DNA from: an uncultured Psychroserpens sp.
GTDB lineage: Bacteria > Bacteroidota > Bacteroidia > Flavobacteriales > Flavobacteriaceae
Assembly: GCF_947500255.1 (NCBI RefSeq)
Contig: NZ_CANMRL010000004.1
Span: 186,001-250,000, forward strand
Length of the DNA: 64,000 nucleotides
Reading direction: 5' to 3'
Numbering within the stretch: the stretch's first letter is position 1; each line of letters opens with the position of its first letter. The position numbers were made by a program, and so were the translations under genes. The notes under the pieces are model-generated. The model ran no database searches. It had not been told where the DNA came from and worked only from the letters and a program-made list of their open reading frames with translations. Below, in pieces: positions 26,514 to 35,007 of the stretch.

Positions 26514-26942
26514 ATGATGAAAAATTTAGTAATAATTTTATGTGTAGCATTCTTAAGCATTGGAGCTTATGCCCAAGAAAAGGTAGCTAAAATTGAATTT
26601 AAAACAGATGTTATTGATTATGGAACCATAGAAAAAGGTTCGGATGGTGTTAGAGTATTTGAATTTACTAATACAGGAAATGCACCACTTATAATAACTA
26701 ATGTAAAGTCAACTTGTGGTTGCACAGTACCTAAGAAACCAAAAGGTCCTATTCTACCAGGAGAGACTGGAGAAATCGAAGTAAAGTATGATACTAATAG
26801 AGTTAATCCTATTAGAAAAACAATTACTGTAACTTCTAATGCTGACACTCCTACAGTAGCCTTAAAAATTAAGGGTTTAGTTGTTGATCCAAGTAAAACA
26901 AGTGTATTAGAAAAGAAAAATAAAAGTGTAATGGAGCAATAA
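26514..26942 (+). CDS. Secreted DUF1573 protein
   Basis: A 142-residue protein: signal peptide (1-20, ending AYAQ), then one Ig-like DUF1573 domain (about 25-125) with the family motifs FDYGTI-like VIDYGTIEKG, FEFTNTGNAPLIITNVKSTCGCT and PGETGEIEVKYD. The function of the family is unknown; it is abundant in Bacteroidota. The start may be the ATG at 26514 or the one at 26517. A strong terminator follows. Confidence 0.9.
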   Translation: MMKNLVIILCVAFLSIGAYAQEKVAKIEFKTDVIDYGTIEKGSDGVRVFEFTNTGNAPLIITNVKSTCGCTVPKKPKGPILPGETGEIEVKYDTNRVNPIRKTITVTSNADTPTVALKIKGLVVDPSKTSVLEKKNKSVMEQ

Positions 26943-26968
26943 GAAGCTACATTATATATAAATTAACT

Positions 26969-27002
26969 GAACTCTCTATTTATCTAGAGAGTTCTTTTTT
27001 TT
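26969..27002 (+). terminator. Terminator of the DUF1573 gene
   Basis: GAACTCTCT (26969-26977) and AGAGAGTTC (26986-26994) followed by eight T. The stop codon of the convergent protease gene (26976-26978) lies inside this hairpin. Confidence 0.85.
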
Positions 27003-28331
27003 AAAGACATCTTCGAGTTTAAAATCAAAATTCATGATTTCTTTATTTCGCTCTATTTTAAGTCTTACAGACTTTCCCGGACGCTCTCTAAAATAACCTA
27101 TAACTTGTTGCAACTTTAGTAGGTGCGCTTCTTTTCCATTGATACTTAGAACGACATCATCTATTTTTAATCCAGCACGCTCAGCTGGAGAACCTTTCCT
27201 TATATCAACAATAGTAAATGCAGGTTTTAGTTTAAATTGATACGATCTAACAATATCAATGTTTACTTTATCTCTATTTTGTCCATAAGAATCTAGTATA
27301 TTATTATTAGAACGTTCTCTAACCACTCTAACTCCCGTTTGTTCCAATACAATACCACTTCTATTATACTGGAATCCTGCTTTAAAATTTGAGTTCTTTT
27401 TTAAAGTTATTTTGGAATTACCATAATCGATTATTAGATTAAAACGCCTAAGCATTTCAGCTCCAAGACTACCATTTCTTTCTTTATGGCGTCTTGCATA
27501 GGTTATTGCAGACGAATCTGGAAAAGCGACATTAACGTTATTTAGTTTAAAATCCTTGAGATTTAATGACTTTACAATAGATCGTAGTCCATAGACGTTT
27601 CCGCTCAATCCTCTTCCTAAAAAATCATGAAAATAGTTGTGGTGAGTTGTAGATATGCCTTTAGACTCATCTTCAAATAACCATAATGCATCACTACTAC
27701 CTGTATCAATGAGCAATTTTATAGGTACATTTTGATCACCAAATTTGGCTTTCAAATCCATATAAGGCTTATTATTATAAAAGGACAGGTTAAAAGTCTC
27801 ACACTTTTTACAGGGTTTATACTGGTAAGCATCCTTTCTATGAAGTTTTAAATATTTAGATCTATAATTTATTTCAACAACAAAGTTTTTAAACAAATCA
27901 TAACCAATAATTCCATGAACAGGAACACCTAGTCTTGGTGTGAAATTTATATTTTGGTCAAAAACCACATATACATCTTGATTTATATTAACCGCATTTC
28001 CAATTTTAAAGAAATTATTATTTGATTTAAGTGCTTTAACAGATTCTCCATCTCCAAGACCTCTAATAAAAATAGTCTCCACATTATTAATTTGCAGAGA
28101 GTCTGTATTGGTAATGTTAAATAAAAGTGGTTTACTAACACCTGTATCAAGTAAAAAAGACAATTTAACGCCATTGATTTCAACGGGTATAATAATCAGA
28201 TTATTAATAAGTTGAAATCGTATCTTATCAGTTTTTCGTTTTGGCAAGTTAAAATCACCTTGCCCAAATGAAAAGCTAAAACTCATTACGAATAACAGAA
28301 TAAGTGCGTATGTTCTTTTGGAAAAAATCAT
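26976..28331 (-). CDS. Retropepsin-like aspartyl protease with PDZ domain
   Basis: A 451-residue exported protein: signal peptide (about 1-24, ending SFGQ), two aspartyl-protease half domains with DTG at 62-64 (FLLDTGVSKPL) and DTG at 209-211 (LLIDTGSSDALW), and a C-terminal PDZ domain (about 365-445, GSPAERAGLKIDDVVLSINGK). Both catalytic aspartates are present, so one chain could form the full active site. I start at the ATG at 28331; a TTG at 28346 would add five residues. The substrate is unknown; a role in envelope protein processing is inference. Confidence 0.88.
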   Translation of the reverse strand: MIFSKRTYALILLFVMSFSFSFGQGDFNLPKRKTDKIRFQLINNLIIIPVEINGVKLSFLLDTGVSKPLLFNITNTDSLQINNVETIFIRGLGDGESVKALKSNNNFFKIGNAVNINQDVYVVFDQNINFTPRLGVPVHGIIGYDLFKNFVVEINYRSKYLKLHRKDAYQYKPCKKCETFNLSFYNNKPYMDLKAKFGDQNVPIKLLIDTGSSDALWLFEDESKGISTTHHNYFHDFLGRGLSGNVYGLRSIVKSLNLKDFKLNNVNVAFPDSSAITYARRHKERNGSLGAEMLRRFNLIIDYGNSKITLKKNSNFKAGFQYNRSGIVLEQTGVRVVRERSNNNILDSYGQNRDKVNIDIVRSYQFKLKPAFTIVDIRKGSPAERAGLKIDDVVLSINGKEAHLLKLQQVIGYFRERPGKSVRLKIERNKEIMNFDFKLEDVFKKKNSLDK

Positions 28332-28440
28332 AAGTATTAATAACAAGTTACAAATCTTTAATATATGTTTAGTTTTTACATCAATTTTTTAAATAAAATT
28401 TAAGATAATTTTCAGAACTTTACCATCAAAATAAATAAAC

Positions 28441-29631
28441 ATGCCAACGATTTCCAAAAAAGGAGTTTCTATGCCAGAATCTCCAATACGTAAATTAGTT
28501 CCTTTTGCTGAAAAAGCTGAAAAAGCAGGTAAAAATATCTATTATTTAAACATTGGTCAACCAGATATTAAAACCCCTAAAGTTGCGGTTGATGCTATCA
28601 GAGAAAGTACAATAGACATATTAGCTTACAGCCGTTCTGAAGGATCTGAGGCTTACCGCCAAAAAATCGCCAACTATTATGCGAATAATGACATTCATGT
28701 TAAACATGATGATATTATTGTTACAACTGGAGGAAGTGAAGCTTTATTATTTGCTTTTGGAAGTATTATGGATGTAGATGATGAAGTAATTATCCCAGAG
28801 CCTTTTTATGCTAATTATAATGGATTCTCAACAGCTTCTGGAGTAAACGTGGTTCCAGTAATCTCTAAAATTGAAAATAATTTTGCATTACCACCAATTG
28901 AAGAGTTTGAAAAACTAATCACTCCAAAAACCAAAGCAATACTTATTTGCAACCCTGGAAATCCAACAGGATACCTATACTCAAAAGAGGAAATAAAAAA
29001 ATTAGCCAATATTGTAAAAAAACATGATTTATTTTTAATTGCTGACGAAGTTTACAGAGAGTTTGCCTACGATGGCGCTACACATTACTCTATTTTACAA
29101 GAAGAAGGTCTCGAAAATTATGCTATTGTTATAGATTCTGTTTCAAAACGCTATAGCATGTGTGGAGCTCGAATTGGGTGTTTAGTCTCGAAGAATAAAG
29201 ACGTTATAAAAACAGCTTTAAAGTTTGCTCAAGCGCGTTTAAGTCCGCCAACTCTTGCTCAAATTGCTAGTGAAGCTGCATTAGATACACCACAAAGTTA
29301 TTTTGATGATGTAATTGCTGAGTATGTAGAGCGTCGAAATATTCTAATTGAAGAGTTAAGTAAAATAGAAGGCGTTCAAGTTGCCAATCCTAAAGGCGCT
29401 TTTTATTGCATTGCGCAATTACCTATAAAAAACTCAGATGCCTTTGCACAATGGCTGTTAGAATCTTTTGATGTCGATAATGAAACTGTAATGGTAGCTC
29501 CTGCAGCAGGTTTTTACAGCACGCCTGGTGTTGGTTTAAATCAAATACGTATCGCATACGTTCTTAATACTGAGAGCCTTGTAAAGGCTGTAAACATTTT
29601 AAAAAAAGCCCTTAAAGTATACCAAGATTAG
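28441..29631 (+). CDS. PLP-dependent aminotransferase (aspartate aminotransferase family)
   Basis: A 396-residue class I/II aminotransferase: substrate loop LNIGQPDIKTP near 38, GGSEALLFAF near 100, ICNPGNPTGYLY near 172, PLP lysine Lys236 (SVSKRYSMCGAR) and Arg near 375. It transfers amino groups between an amino acid and a 2-oxo acid; aspartate specificity is by similarity only. Its stop overlaps the first base of the murB GTG (TAGTG). Confidence 0.9.
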   Translation: MPTISKKGVSMPESPIRKLVPFAEKAEKAGKNIYYLNIGQPDIKTPKVAVDAIRESTIDILAYSRSEGSEAYRQKIANYYANNDIHVKHDDIIVTTGGSEALLFAFGSIMDVDDEVIIPEPFYANYNGFSTASGVNVVPVISKIENNFALPPIEEFEKLITPKTKAILICNPGNPTGYLYSKEEIKKLANIVKKHDLFLIADEVYREFAYDGATHYSILQEEGLENYAIVIDSVSKRYSMCGARIGCLVSKNKDVIKTALKFAQARLSPPTLAQIASEAALDTPQSYFDDVIAEYVERRNILIEELSKIEGVQVANPKGAFYCIAQLPIKNSDAFAQWLLESFDVDNETVMVAPAAGFYSTPGVGLNQIRIAYVLNTESLVKAVNILKKALKVYQD

Positions 29632-30644
29632 TGCATATACAACACAACATATCTCTAAAACCATACAATACCTTCGGAATTGATGTTAAAGCAAAGCAAT
29701 TTGTTTCGGTATCATCTATTGAAGAATTAAAGGATATCTATAGCTCGAGTGCTTATCCGCAAAAATTTATTTTGGGAGGTGGTAGTAATATGTTGCTTAC
29801 AAAGGATATTGATGCTCTAGTTATTCATTTAAATTTAAAAGGAAAACAGATTATTTCTCAATCTGATAATAAGGTTCTAGTACAAAGTCTAGCTGGTGAA
29901 AATTGGCATGAATTTGTATTATGGACACTTGAAAATGATTTTGGCGGATTAGAGAACTTATCTCTTATTCCTGGAAACGTTGGTACAAGTCCAATTCAAA
30001 ACATAGGTGCATATGGAGTTGAGTTAAAAGATGTTTTTCACTCATGTAGTGCTTTAAACTTAGAAACTTTAGAGATCGAAACTTTTACTAAAGATAGCTG
30101 TGAATTTGATTATCGAAATTCTATTTTTAAACAACATGCTAAAGGGAAGTATATTATTACTAGCGTTATGTTTAATCTAAGTGTCAAAGAACATACATTA
30201 CACACTAACTATGGCGCTATCACTTCAGAACTGCAAGCTATGATGGTTACTGAGCCAACAATTCAGGATGTGTCTAAAGCAGTAATTGCTATTAGAGAGA
30301 GTAAACTCCCTAACCCAAAAGAGATAGGGAATTCGGGTAGTTTTTTTAAGAATCCTATCATTTCAAAATCAGAGTTTTTAAAATTTAAGAAGAATTTTCC
30401 TGATGCGCCACATTATATCGTTTCAGATGAAGAAGTAAAAGTTCCAGCAGGTTGGCTTATTGAACATGCTGGTTTTAAAGGCAAAACTTTTGATAATTAT
30501 GGAGTACATAAAAAACAGGCTTTAGTTTTGGTAAATTATGGTGGTGCAAATGGAAATGATATTTTAAAGTTATCACAATTAATTCAAGAGACAGTTGCTC
30601 GTATTTTTGATATTAATATAGAAGCAGAAGTTAATATCATATAA
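29631..30644 (+). CDS. murB: UDP-N-acetylenolpyruvoylglucosamine reductase MurB
   Basis: A 337-residue FAD enzyme (type I MurB) that makes UDP-MurNAc. N-terminal LKPYNTFGID, FAD loop LGGGSNMLLT, ENLSLIPGNVGTSPIQNIGAYGVE, the catalytic serine segment GNSGSFFKNP and a C-terminal Glu. The start is GTG at 29631, overlapping the preceding stop by one base; no ATG precedes the conserved N-terminus. Confidence 0.95.
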   Translation: MHIQHNISLKPYNTFGIDVKAKQFVSVSSIEELKDIYSSSAYPQKFILGGGSNMLLTKDIDALVIHLNLKGKQIISQSDNKVLVQSLAGENWHEFVLWTLENDFGGLENLSLIPGNVGTSPIQNIGAYGVELKDVFHSCSALNLETLEIETFTKDSCEFDYRNSIFKQHAKGKYIITSVMFNLSVKEHTLHTNYGAITSELQAMMVTEPTIQDVSKAVIAIRESKLPNPKEIGNSGSFFKNPIISKSEFLKFKKNFPDAPHYIVSDEEVKVPAGWLIEHAGFKGKTFDNYGVHKKQALVLVNYGGANGNDILKLSQLIQETVARIFDINIEAEVNII

Positions 30645-30647
30645 GCA

Positions 30648-30673
30648 AAAAGCCTCAAATAAATGAGGCTATT
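30648..30673 (+). terminator. Probable terminator after murB
   Basis: AGCCTCA (30651-30657) and TGAGGCT (30664-30670) form a clean hairpin directly after the stop. The tail (ATTGTTC) is only moderately T-rich. The remaining 210 bases up to the sigma gene hold a TATTTTTG box at 30830-30837 and nothing else I can support. Confidence 0.6.
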
Positions 30674-30884
30674 GTTCACTACAGAATAGTTTTTTGAAAA
30701 TGCTATTAATCAATTTTCCTTTAGGAAGAAAAAATTCTATTCCACAGAAATTATATGTTAAATGGATTAAATTCCGTTTTGGTATTATTTTACTAATTTT
30801 ACCAACTTAATCTATATACGGATGAAATTTATTTTTGGACGTTTTAAAATTCATTTTTTTTAATAAAATTTTAATCTCTAGTTT

Positions 30885-31424
30885 TTGAGCACTTCAATAG
30901 AACAACAAATTGTAGAATTACTCGCTAAAGGCGATAAAAAAGCACTCAATCTTCTTTACGAAAATTATGCAGATAGCCTCTATGGTGTCATCTTAAAAGT
31001 TACAACTAATGAAGAACTAGCTCAAGATGCCCTTCAAGAAACATTTGTGAAGGTTTGGAAAAATTCAAAAAAATACGATTCTAAAAAGGCCAAATTATTT
31101 ACTTGGCTCTTCAGAATTGCGAAAAATACAGCTATAGATAAATTAAGAAGTTTCAACAATAGATTTGAAAAAGAAGTCCAAATCGATAAATCAAACGTAT
31201 ATATCTTACCAACAGCAAGTTTAAACCAAGATGTCTTGGATTTAAAGGAGCATGTTGCACGGCTAGACGAGAAGTATCAAATAGTCCTTAAAGCCTTGTT
31301 TTTTGAGGGAATGACCCAACAAGAAGCAAGTGAAGAGCTTGATATACCATTAGGTACTATAAAGTCTAGATTAAAAATTGGATTGAGAGAACTAAAAAAG
31401 GTTTACGATCCAGAAATAAATTAA
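30885..31424 (+). CDS. ECF RNA polymerase sigma factor
   Basis: A 179-residue group 4 sigma factor. Region 2 (about 20-90) shows LYENYADSLYGVI, QDALQETFVKVWKN and LFTWLFRIAKNTAIDKLR. Region 4 (about 120-175) shows LFFEGMTQQEASEELDIPLGTIKSRLKIGLREL. The start is a TTG; no ATG precedes the conserved region 2. The next gene, three bases on, encodes its likely anti-sigma factor. A TATTTTTG box lies 48 bases upstream. Confidence 0.92.
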   Translation: MSTSIEQQIVELLAKGDKKALNLLYENYADSLYGVILKVTTNEELAQDALQETFVKVWKNSKKYDSKKAKLFTWLFRIAKNTAIDKLRSFNNRFEKEVQIDKSNVYILPTASLNQDVLDLKEHVARLDEKYQIVLKALFFEGMTQQEASEELDIPLGTIKSRLKIGLRELKKVYDPEIN

Positions 31425-31427
31425 GAA

Positions 31428-32222
31428 ATGGAAAAAAAATTACATACTTTTTTTCAATCTGGTTTACTTGACAAGTATATACTAGATGAAATATCTGCTT
31501 CAGAACGTCTGAAAGTAGAGCAATTTATTGAGACCTATCCAGAAGTGGAAAGCGAATATCTGAGATTACAAGATAATCTTGAGATTTTAGCTAAAGTTGA
31601 TGCTGTAGAAGCTCCTAAATTTGTTTTAGATAACATCAAAAATGAATTAGAGGAAAAAGCCACTCCTGTAATTACACTTGAAAGACCAAGACGAAGAACA
31701 CCTTGGTATAGCATTGCTGCTAGTATTGTTGCCCTTCTTTTTGCAGGTGGTTACTATATGAAGTACCAACAAAATCAAGAATTAATCAAAGAAAACCAAG
31801 TTGTTGTTGACGAAATTTTTGATTTGAGAAGTGATATTGAAGACAATAACAAAAAGCTTGACAACTTAATGCGTCAGTTCATGAAGCTAAATAATCCTGA
31901 AACTGAAAAATATGTGTTAAGAGGAAATGCTCGCGCTAAAGATTTAAAAACAGTGGCATACATCAATGCTATTGAAAAAACGTCCATGATTGATGTTGTT
32001 TCTTTACCTCAATTATCTGAAGATCAATTTATTCACCTTTGGGCTGAAATGGAAGATCATTTTGTAAGCCTTGGTATTCTTGACCCTTCACAAAAAAACA
32101 TGCAATCTGTACCTTATATGGAAAATGCTTTAGGGTTAAGTATTACAATTGGACCAAAAGAAAATGCTGATAAAACAGATGAAGCTGTTGCAGAAATAGA
32201 ATTAAAGAATCGAAATAACTAA
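31428..32222 (+). CDS. RskA-type transmembrane anti-sigma factor
   Basis: A 264-residue protein: an N-terminal cytoplasmic anti-sigma segment (GLLDKYILDEISASERLKVEQFI), one membrane helix (about 92-108, WYSIAASIVALLFAGGYY), a periplasmic coiled coil (about 110-150) and an RskA-like C-terminal domain. It would hold the upstream sigma factor at the membrane and release it on a periplasmic signal. There is no zinc-binding HxxxCxxC, as is normal for RskA types. Confidence 0.88.
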   Translation: MEKKLHTFFQSGLLDKYILDEISASERLKVEQFIETYPEVESEYLRLQDNLEILAKVDAVEAPKFVLDNIKNELEEKATPVITLERPRRRTPWYSIAASIVALLFAGGYYMKYQQNQELIKENQVVVDEIFDLRSDIEDNNKKLDNLMRQFMKLNNPETEKYVLRGNARAKDLKTVAYINAIEKTSMIDVVSLPQLSEDQFIHLWAEMEDHFVSLGILDPSQKNMQSVPYMENALGLSITIGPKENADKTDEAVAEIELKNRNN

Positions 32223-32241
32223 CAGTTATTTAAACAAATAT

Positions 32242-32279
32242 AAAAGCCACCTTAGGATTACTAAAGTGGCTTTTTTTTT
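32242..32279 (+). terminator. Terminator after the sigma/anti-sigma pair
   Basis: AAAAGCCAC and GTGGCTTTT arms with an inner TTAG/CTAA pairing, followed by nine T on the plus strand. The minus side also has a short T-run, so it may serve the convergent aqpZ gene too. Confidence 0.85.
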
Positions 32280-32291
32280 ATGGATTGTTAT

Positions 32292-32978
32292 TTATTCTTT
32301 ATCAAAAAATGCCTTGTGAATAAATCCAGCCACTATAGCACCAGCAATAGGAGCCAGCCAAAACAACCATAATTGTGACGTAAATTCTCCACCTGCAAAA
32401 ATAGCCTGACTTGTTGAACGCGCAGGATTGACAGAAGTATTAGAAATAGGAATACTTATTAAATGAATTAAAGTTAATCCAAGACCAATAGCAATTGGAG
32501 CAAAACCTTTAGGTGCTCTTACATTAGTACTCCCCAAAATAATTAACAAAAAGAATAATGTCAATAAAAATTCAGCAACTAACACAGACATCATACTATA
32601 ACCATCTGGTGATTGTTCACCATAACCATTAGAGGCAAAACTACCAATATCAACAAAATCAGATTTACCAGTTAAAATAAGGTATAGAGCTCCAGCTGCA
32701 GCTATAGCTCCAATAACTTGAACAATAATATAACCTATAAGGTCTTTTGCTGGAAATTTTCCTGCCGACCATAGTCCTAAAGAGACTGCAGGATTAAAAT
32801 GTCCTCCAGATATATGTCCAACAGCATAAGCCATTGTTAACACTGTTAAACCAAAAGCCAATGCCACGCCAGCAAAACCAATTCCTAATTCTGGATAAGC
32901 AGCAGCAAAAACTGCACTACCACAACCTCCAAAAACAAGCCAAAATGTTCCAAAGAACTCTGCTAATAATTTTTTCAT
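32292..32978 (-). CDS. aqpZ: Aquaporin Z
   Basis: A 228-residue MIP channel with six helices and both pore motifs: NPA at 62-64 ([11 protein letters not shown]) and NPA in the second half ([12 protein letters not shown]). Spacing and length fit the water-selective AqpZ group. It acts in the inner membrane. It is a single gene between two rightward groups. Confidence 0.95.
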   Translation of the reverse strand: MKKLLAEFFGTFWLVFGGCGSAVFAAAYPELGIGFAGVALAFGLTVLTMAYAVGHISGGHFNPAVSLGLWSAGKFPAKDLIGYIIVQVIGAIAAAGALYLILTGKSDFVDIGSFASNGYGEQSPDGYSMMSVLVAEFLLTLFFLLIILGSTNVRAPKGFAPIAIGLGLTLIHLISIPISNTSVNPARSTSQAIFAGGEFTSQLWLFWLAPIAGAIVAGFIHKAFFDKE

Positions 32979-33111
32979 AATAATTAATATTAGTTAGTAA
33001 AAAGATTAATTTATTAATTATAAGACACTTAAACAATTAACAAAGTCACATATTTGTCTTTGCTTCCTATAATTAGTAGTCATAATAATGACTAAAAACA
33101 TTCAAAATTTT

Positions 33112-33119
33112 TATCTTTG
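33112..33119 (+). promoter_or_regulatory. -7 box before the small Cys-rich protein
   Basis: TATCTTTG, 26 bases before the ATG at 33146. A -33 TTTG is not evident at the expected distance. It probably drives the run from 33146 to 36263. Confidence 0.5.
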
Positions 33120-33145
33120 CACAAACAAAAAATAACCAGAAGTAG

Positions 33146-33349
33146 ATGAAACTCATTCTAATAACTTTAGTACTCTTAGGTTTAAGCGTTGCTGGAATTG
33201 CAATTAAAATATGGGCAAAAAAAGACGGCAAATTTGCTGGCACTTGTGCTAGTCAAAACCCAATGCTTAACCAAGAAGGTGAAGCTTGTGGCTTCTGCGG
33301 AAAAACACCAGACCAGTTCGAAAATTGTAACGAACCTCAACACTCCTAA
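33146..33349 (+). CDS. Small membrane-anchored Cys-rich protein
   Basis: A 67-residue protein with one N-terminal membrane helix (2-22) and a short soluble tail with four cysteines (TCASQNP, EACGFCGKTPDQFENC). I recall the same pattern, GKFxGTCASQ and EACxFCGKTPDQ, from conserved flavobacterial proteins annotated only as membrane or secreted protein. The C-x2-C plus outer cysteines could bind a metal or a cluster. It starts the run that continues with the glycosyltransferase three bases later. Confidence 0.8.
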   Translation: MKLILITLVLLGLSVAGIAIKIWAKKDGKFAGTCASQNPMLNQEGEACGFCGKTPDQFENCNEPQHS

Positions 33350-33352
33350 CCA

Positions 33353-34468
33353 TTGTTGCTTCTTTTTGACGTACTCTTTTACGTTTTTATTGCTATTGTA
33401 GCTATTCAAATTATTTATTACGGACTTATCTTCGGAAAATTTGCTTCAGTAAAACAAAAAAAGACTTCAATTAAAAATCAACCTGTTTCAGTCATTATTT
33501 GTGCGAAGAATGAAGCTGAAAACCTAAAAACCAATTTACCATCAATATTATCTCAAGCTTATACAAGTTTTGAAGTAGTTCTCATCAATGATAATTCTTC
33601 AGATGACACATTACAAGTGATGCAAGCATTTAGTAAAGATCATGAGAACATTAAAATAGTTAATGTAAAACCCATAGAAGCATTTTGGGGAAATAAAAAA
33701 TACGCATTAACACTAGGCATAAAAGCTGCAAAATACAATACTCTTTTATTTACTGATGCCGATTGCAGGCCAACATCTAAGCATTGGATTAGCAAAATGA
33801 GTGAACGCTTTGATTCCCAAAAAACACTTGTTTTAGGTTATGGTCCTTATCAAAAAATCAAAGGGTCATTACTCAATTTACTTATTAGGTTTGAAACCTT
33901 TATGACCGCTGTTCAATATTTTTCTTATGCCTTATTAGGACAAACATATATGGCAGTTGGCAGAAACCTAGCCTATAGGAAAGAACTGTTTTTTGAAGCC
34001 AATGGTTTTATGGACCACATGAAAGTACTGTCTGGCGATGATGATTTATTTGTAAATCAGGTAGCAAGCAAAAAAAACACTGCCATTTGTATTGCCAAAC
34101 AAAGTTTTACAGAATCGGTTCCAAAGCATACATTTTCAGAATGGTTTCTTCAAAAACGTAGACACGTGAGTACGGCTTCTCATTATAAACTAAAACACAA
34201 AGTGCTTTTAGCCTTATTTTATTGTTCGCAATTTCTATTTTGGGGCCTTTCCATTATATTATTAATTGTGCTACATCAATGGCAAATTGTTGTGGGACTC
34301 ATTTCTTTAAGATTTATTGTTCAATATACAACACTCTATTCTGCAGCTGCTAAACTCAAAGAAAAAGATTTGATCTTATTCGTTCCCTTTCTCGAATTAT
34401 TTCTAATTACTTTTCAATTCTTTATATTTATAAAAAATCTCTCATCAAAACCTCAACATTGGAAGTAA
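33353..34468 (+). CDS. Family 2 glycosyltransferase, membrane-bound
   Basis: A 371-residue protein: N-terminal helix (5-25), a GT-A domain (about 40-250) with VSVIICAKNEAENL, NDNSSDDT, the DxD-like FTDADCRP and LSGDDDLFVN and the acceptor-side QKRRHVSTAS, then two to three C-terminal helices. It transfers a sugar on the cytoplasmic face; donor and acceptor are unknown. The start is TTG at 33353; no ATG precedes the helix. It overlaps the next gene by ten bases. Confidence 0.85.
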   Translation: MLLLFDVLFYVFIAIVAIQIIYYGLIFGKFASVKQKKTSIKNQPVSVIICAKNEAENLKTNLPSILSQAYTSFEVVLINDNSSDDTLQVMQAFSKDHENIKIVNVKPIEAFWGNKKYALTLGIKAAKYNTLLFTDADCRPTSKHWISKMSERFDSQKTLVLGYGPYQKIKGSLLNLLIRFETFMTAVQYFSYALLGQTYMAVGRNLAYRKELFFEANGFMDHMKVLSGDDDLFVNQVASKKNTAICIAKQSFTESVPKHTFSEWFLQKRRHVSTASHYKLKHKVLLALFYCSQFLFWGLSIILLIVLHQWQIVVGLISLRFIVQYTTLYSAAAKLKEKDLILFVPFLELFLITFQFFIFIKNLSSKPQHWK

Positions 34469-35007
34469 AAGACGCGATAGAAAAGGCTAAAGAAAATGAT
34501 CAAATCGCTTTTAATTTTCTATTAGACACCTTTTGGAACACTATTTATGGATTTCAATTAAAGCGTACCGAAAATGAAAACGATGCTGAAGATATTACCA
34601 TACAAACATTCTCTAAGGCTTTTGATAAAATTCATACCTATAATGATAAATATGAATTTAAAACATGGCTTGTAACCATTTCTAAGAACATTCATATCGA
34701 TTTGGTACGAAAGCAAAAATCTACAATATCTAGTCGATCAAACGCTAATGAAGACGATGACTATTATACAATTATTGACGAATCTCCTACACCTGAAGAT
34801 AAACTAATAACAGAACAAAATTTAGCAAAGCTACTACGAGATATTAAGAAGCTAAAACCGCATTATCAAGAGATCATTAATCTGAGATATTTTCAAGAGT
34901 TGACCTATAAAGAAATCTCAAAATATTTAGATGAACCTATCAACAATGTAAAAGTAAAATTGTTAAGAGCTAAAAAGCTCCTTGCCGAAATTATTAAGAA
35001 AAAATAA
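34459..35007 (+). CDS. Second ECF-type RNA polymerase sigma factor
   Basis: A 182-residue sigma-70-family protein. Region 2 shows LLDTFWNTIYGFQLKR, DAEDITIQTFSKAFDKI and FKTWLVTISKNIHIDLVRK. Region 4 shows LKPHYQEIINLRYFQELTYKEISKYLDEPINNVKVKLLRAKKLL. It starts with TTG inside the end of the glycosyltransferase gene and overlaps the transporter start by one base. No anti-sigma gene adjoins it, so control must be at transcription or through distant partners. Confidence 0.9.
   Translation: MEVKDAIEKAKENDQIAFNFLLDTFWNTIYGFQLKRTENENDAEDITIQTFSKAFDKIHTYNDKYEFKTWLVTISKNIHIDLVRKQKSTISSRSNANEDDDYYTIIDESPTPEDKLITEQNLAKLLRDIKKLKPHYQEIINLRYFQELTYKEISKYLDEPINNVKVKLLRAKKLLAEIIKKK

Noticed and set aside
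28332-28346. TTG start of the aspartyl protease
   Set aside because: It adds only five hydrophobic residues before an ATG that begins a normal signal peptide.
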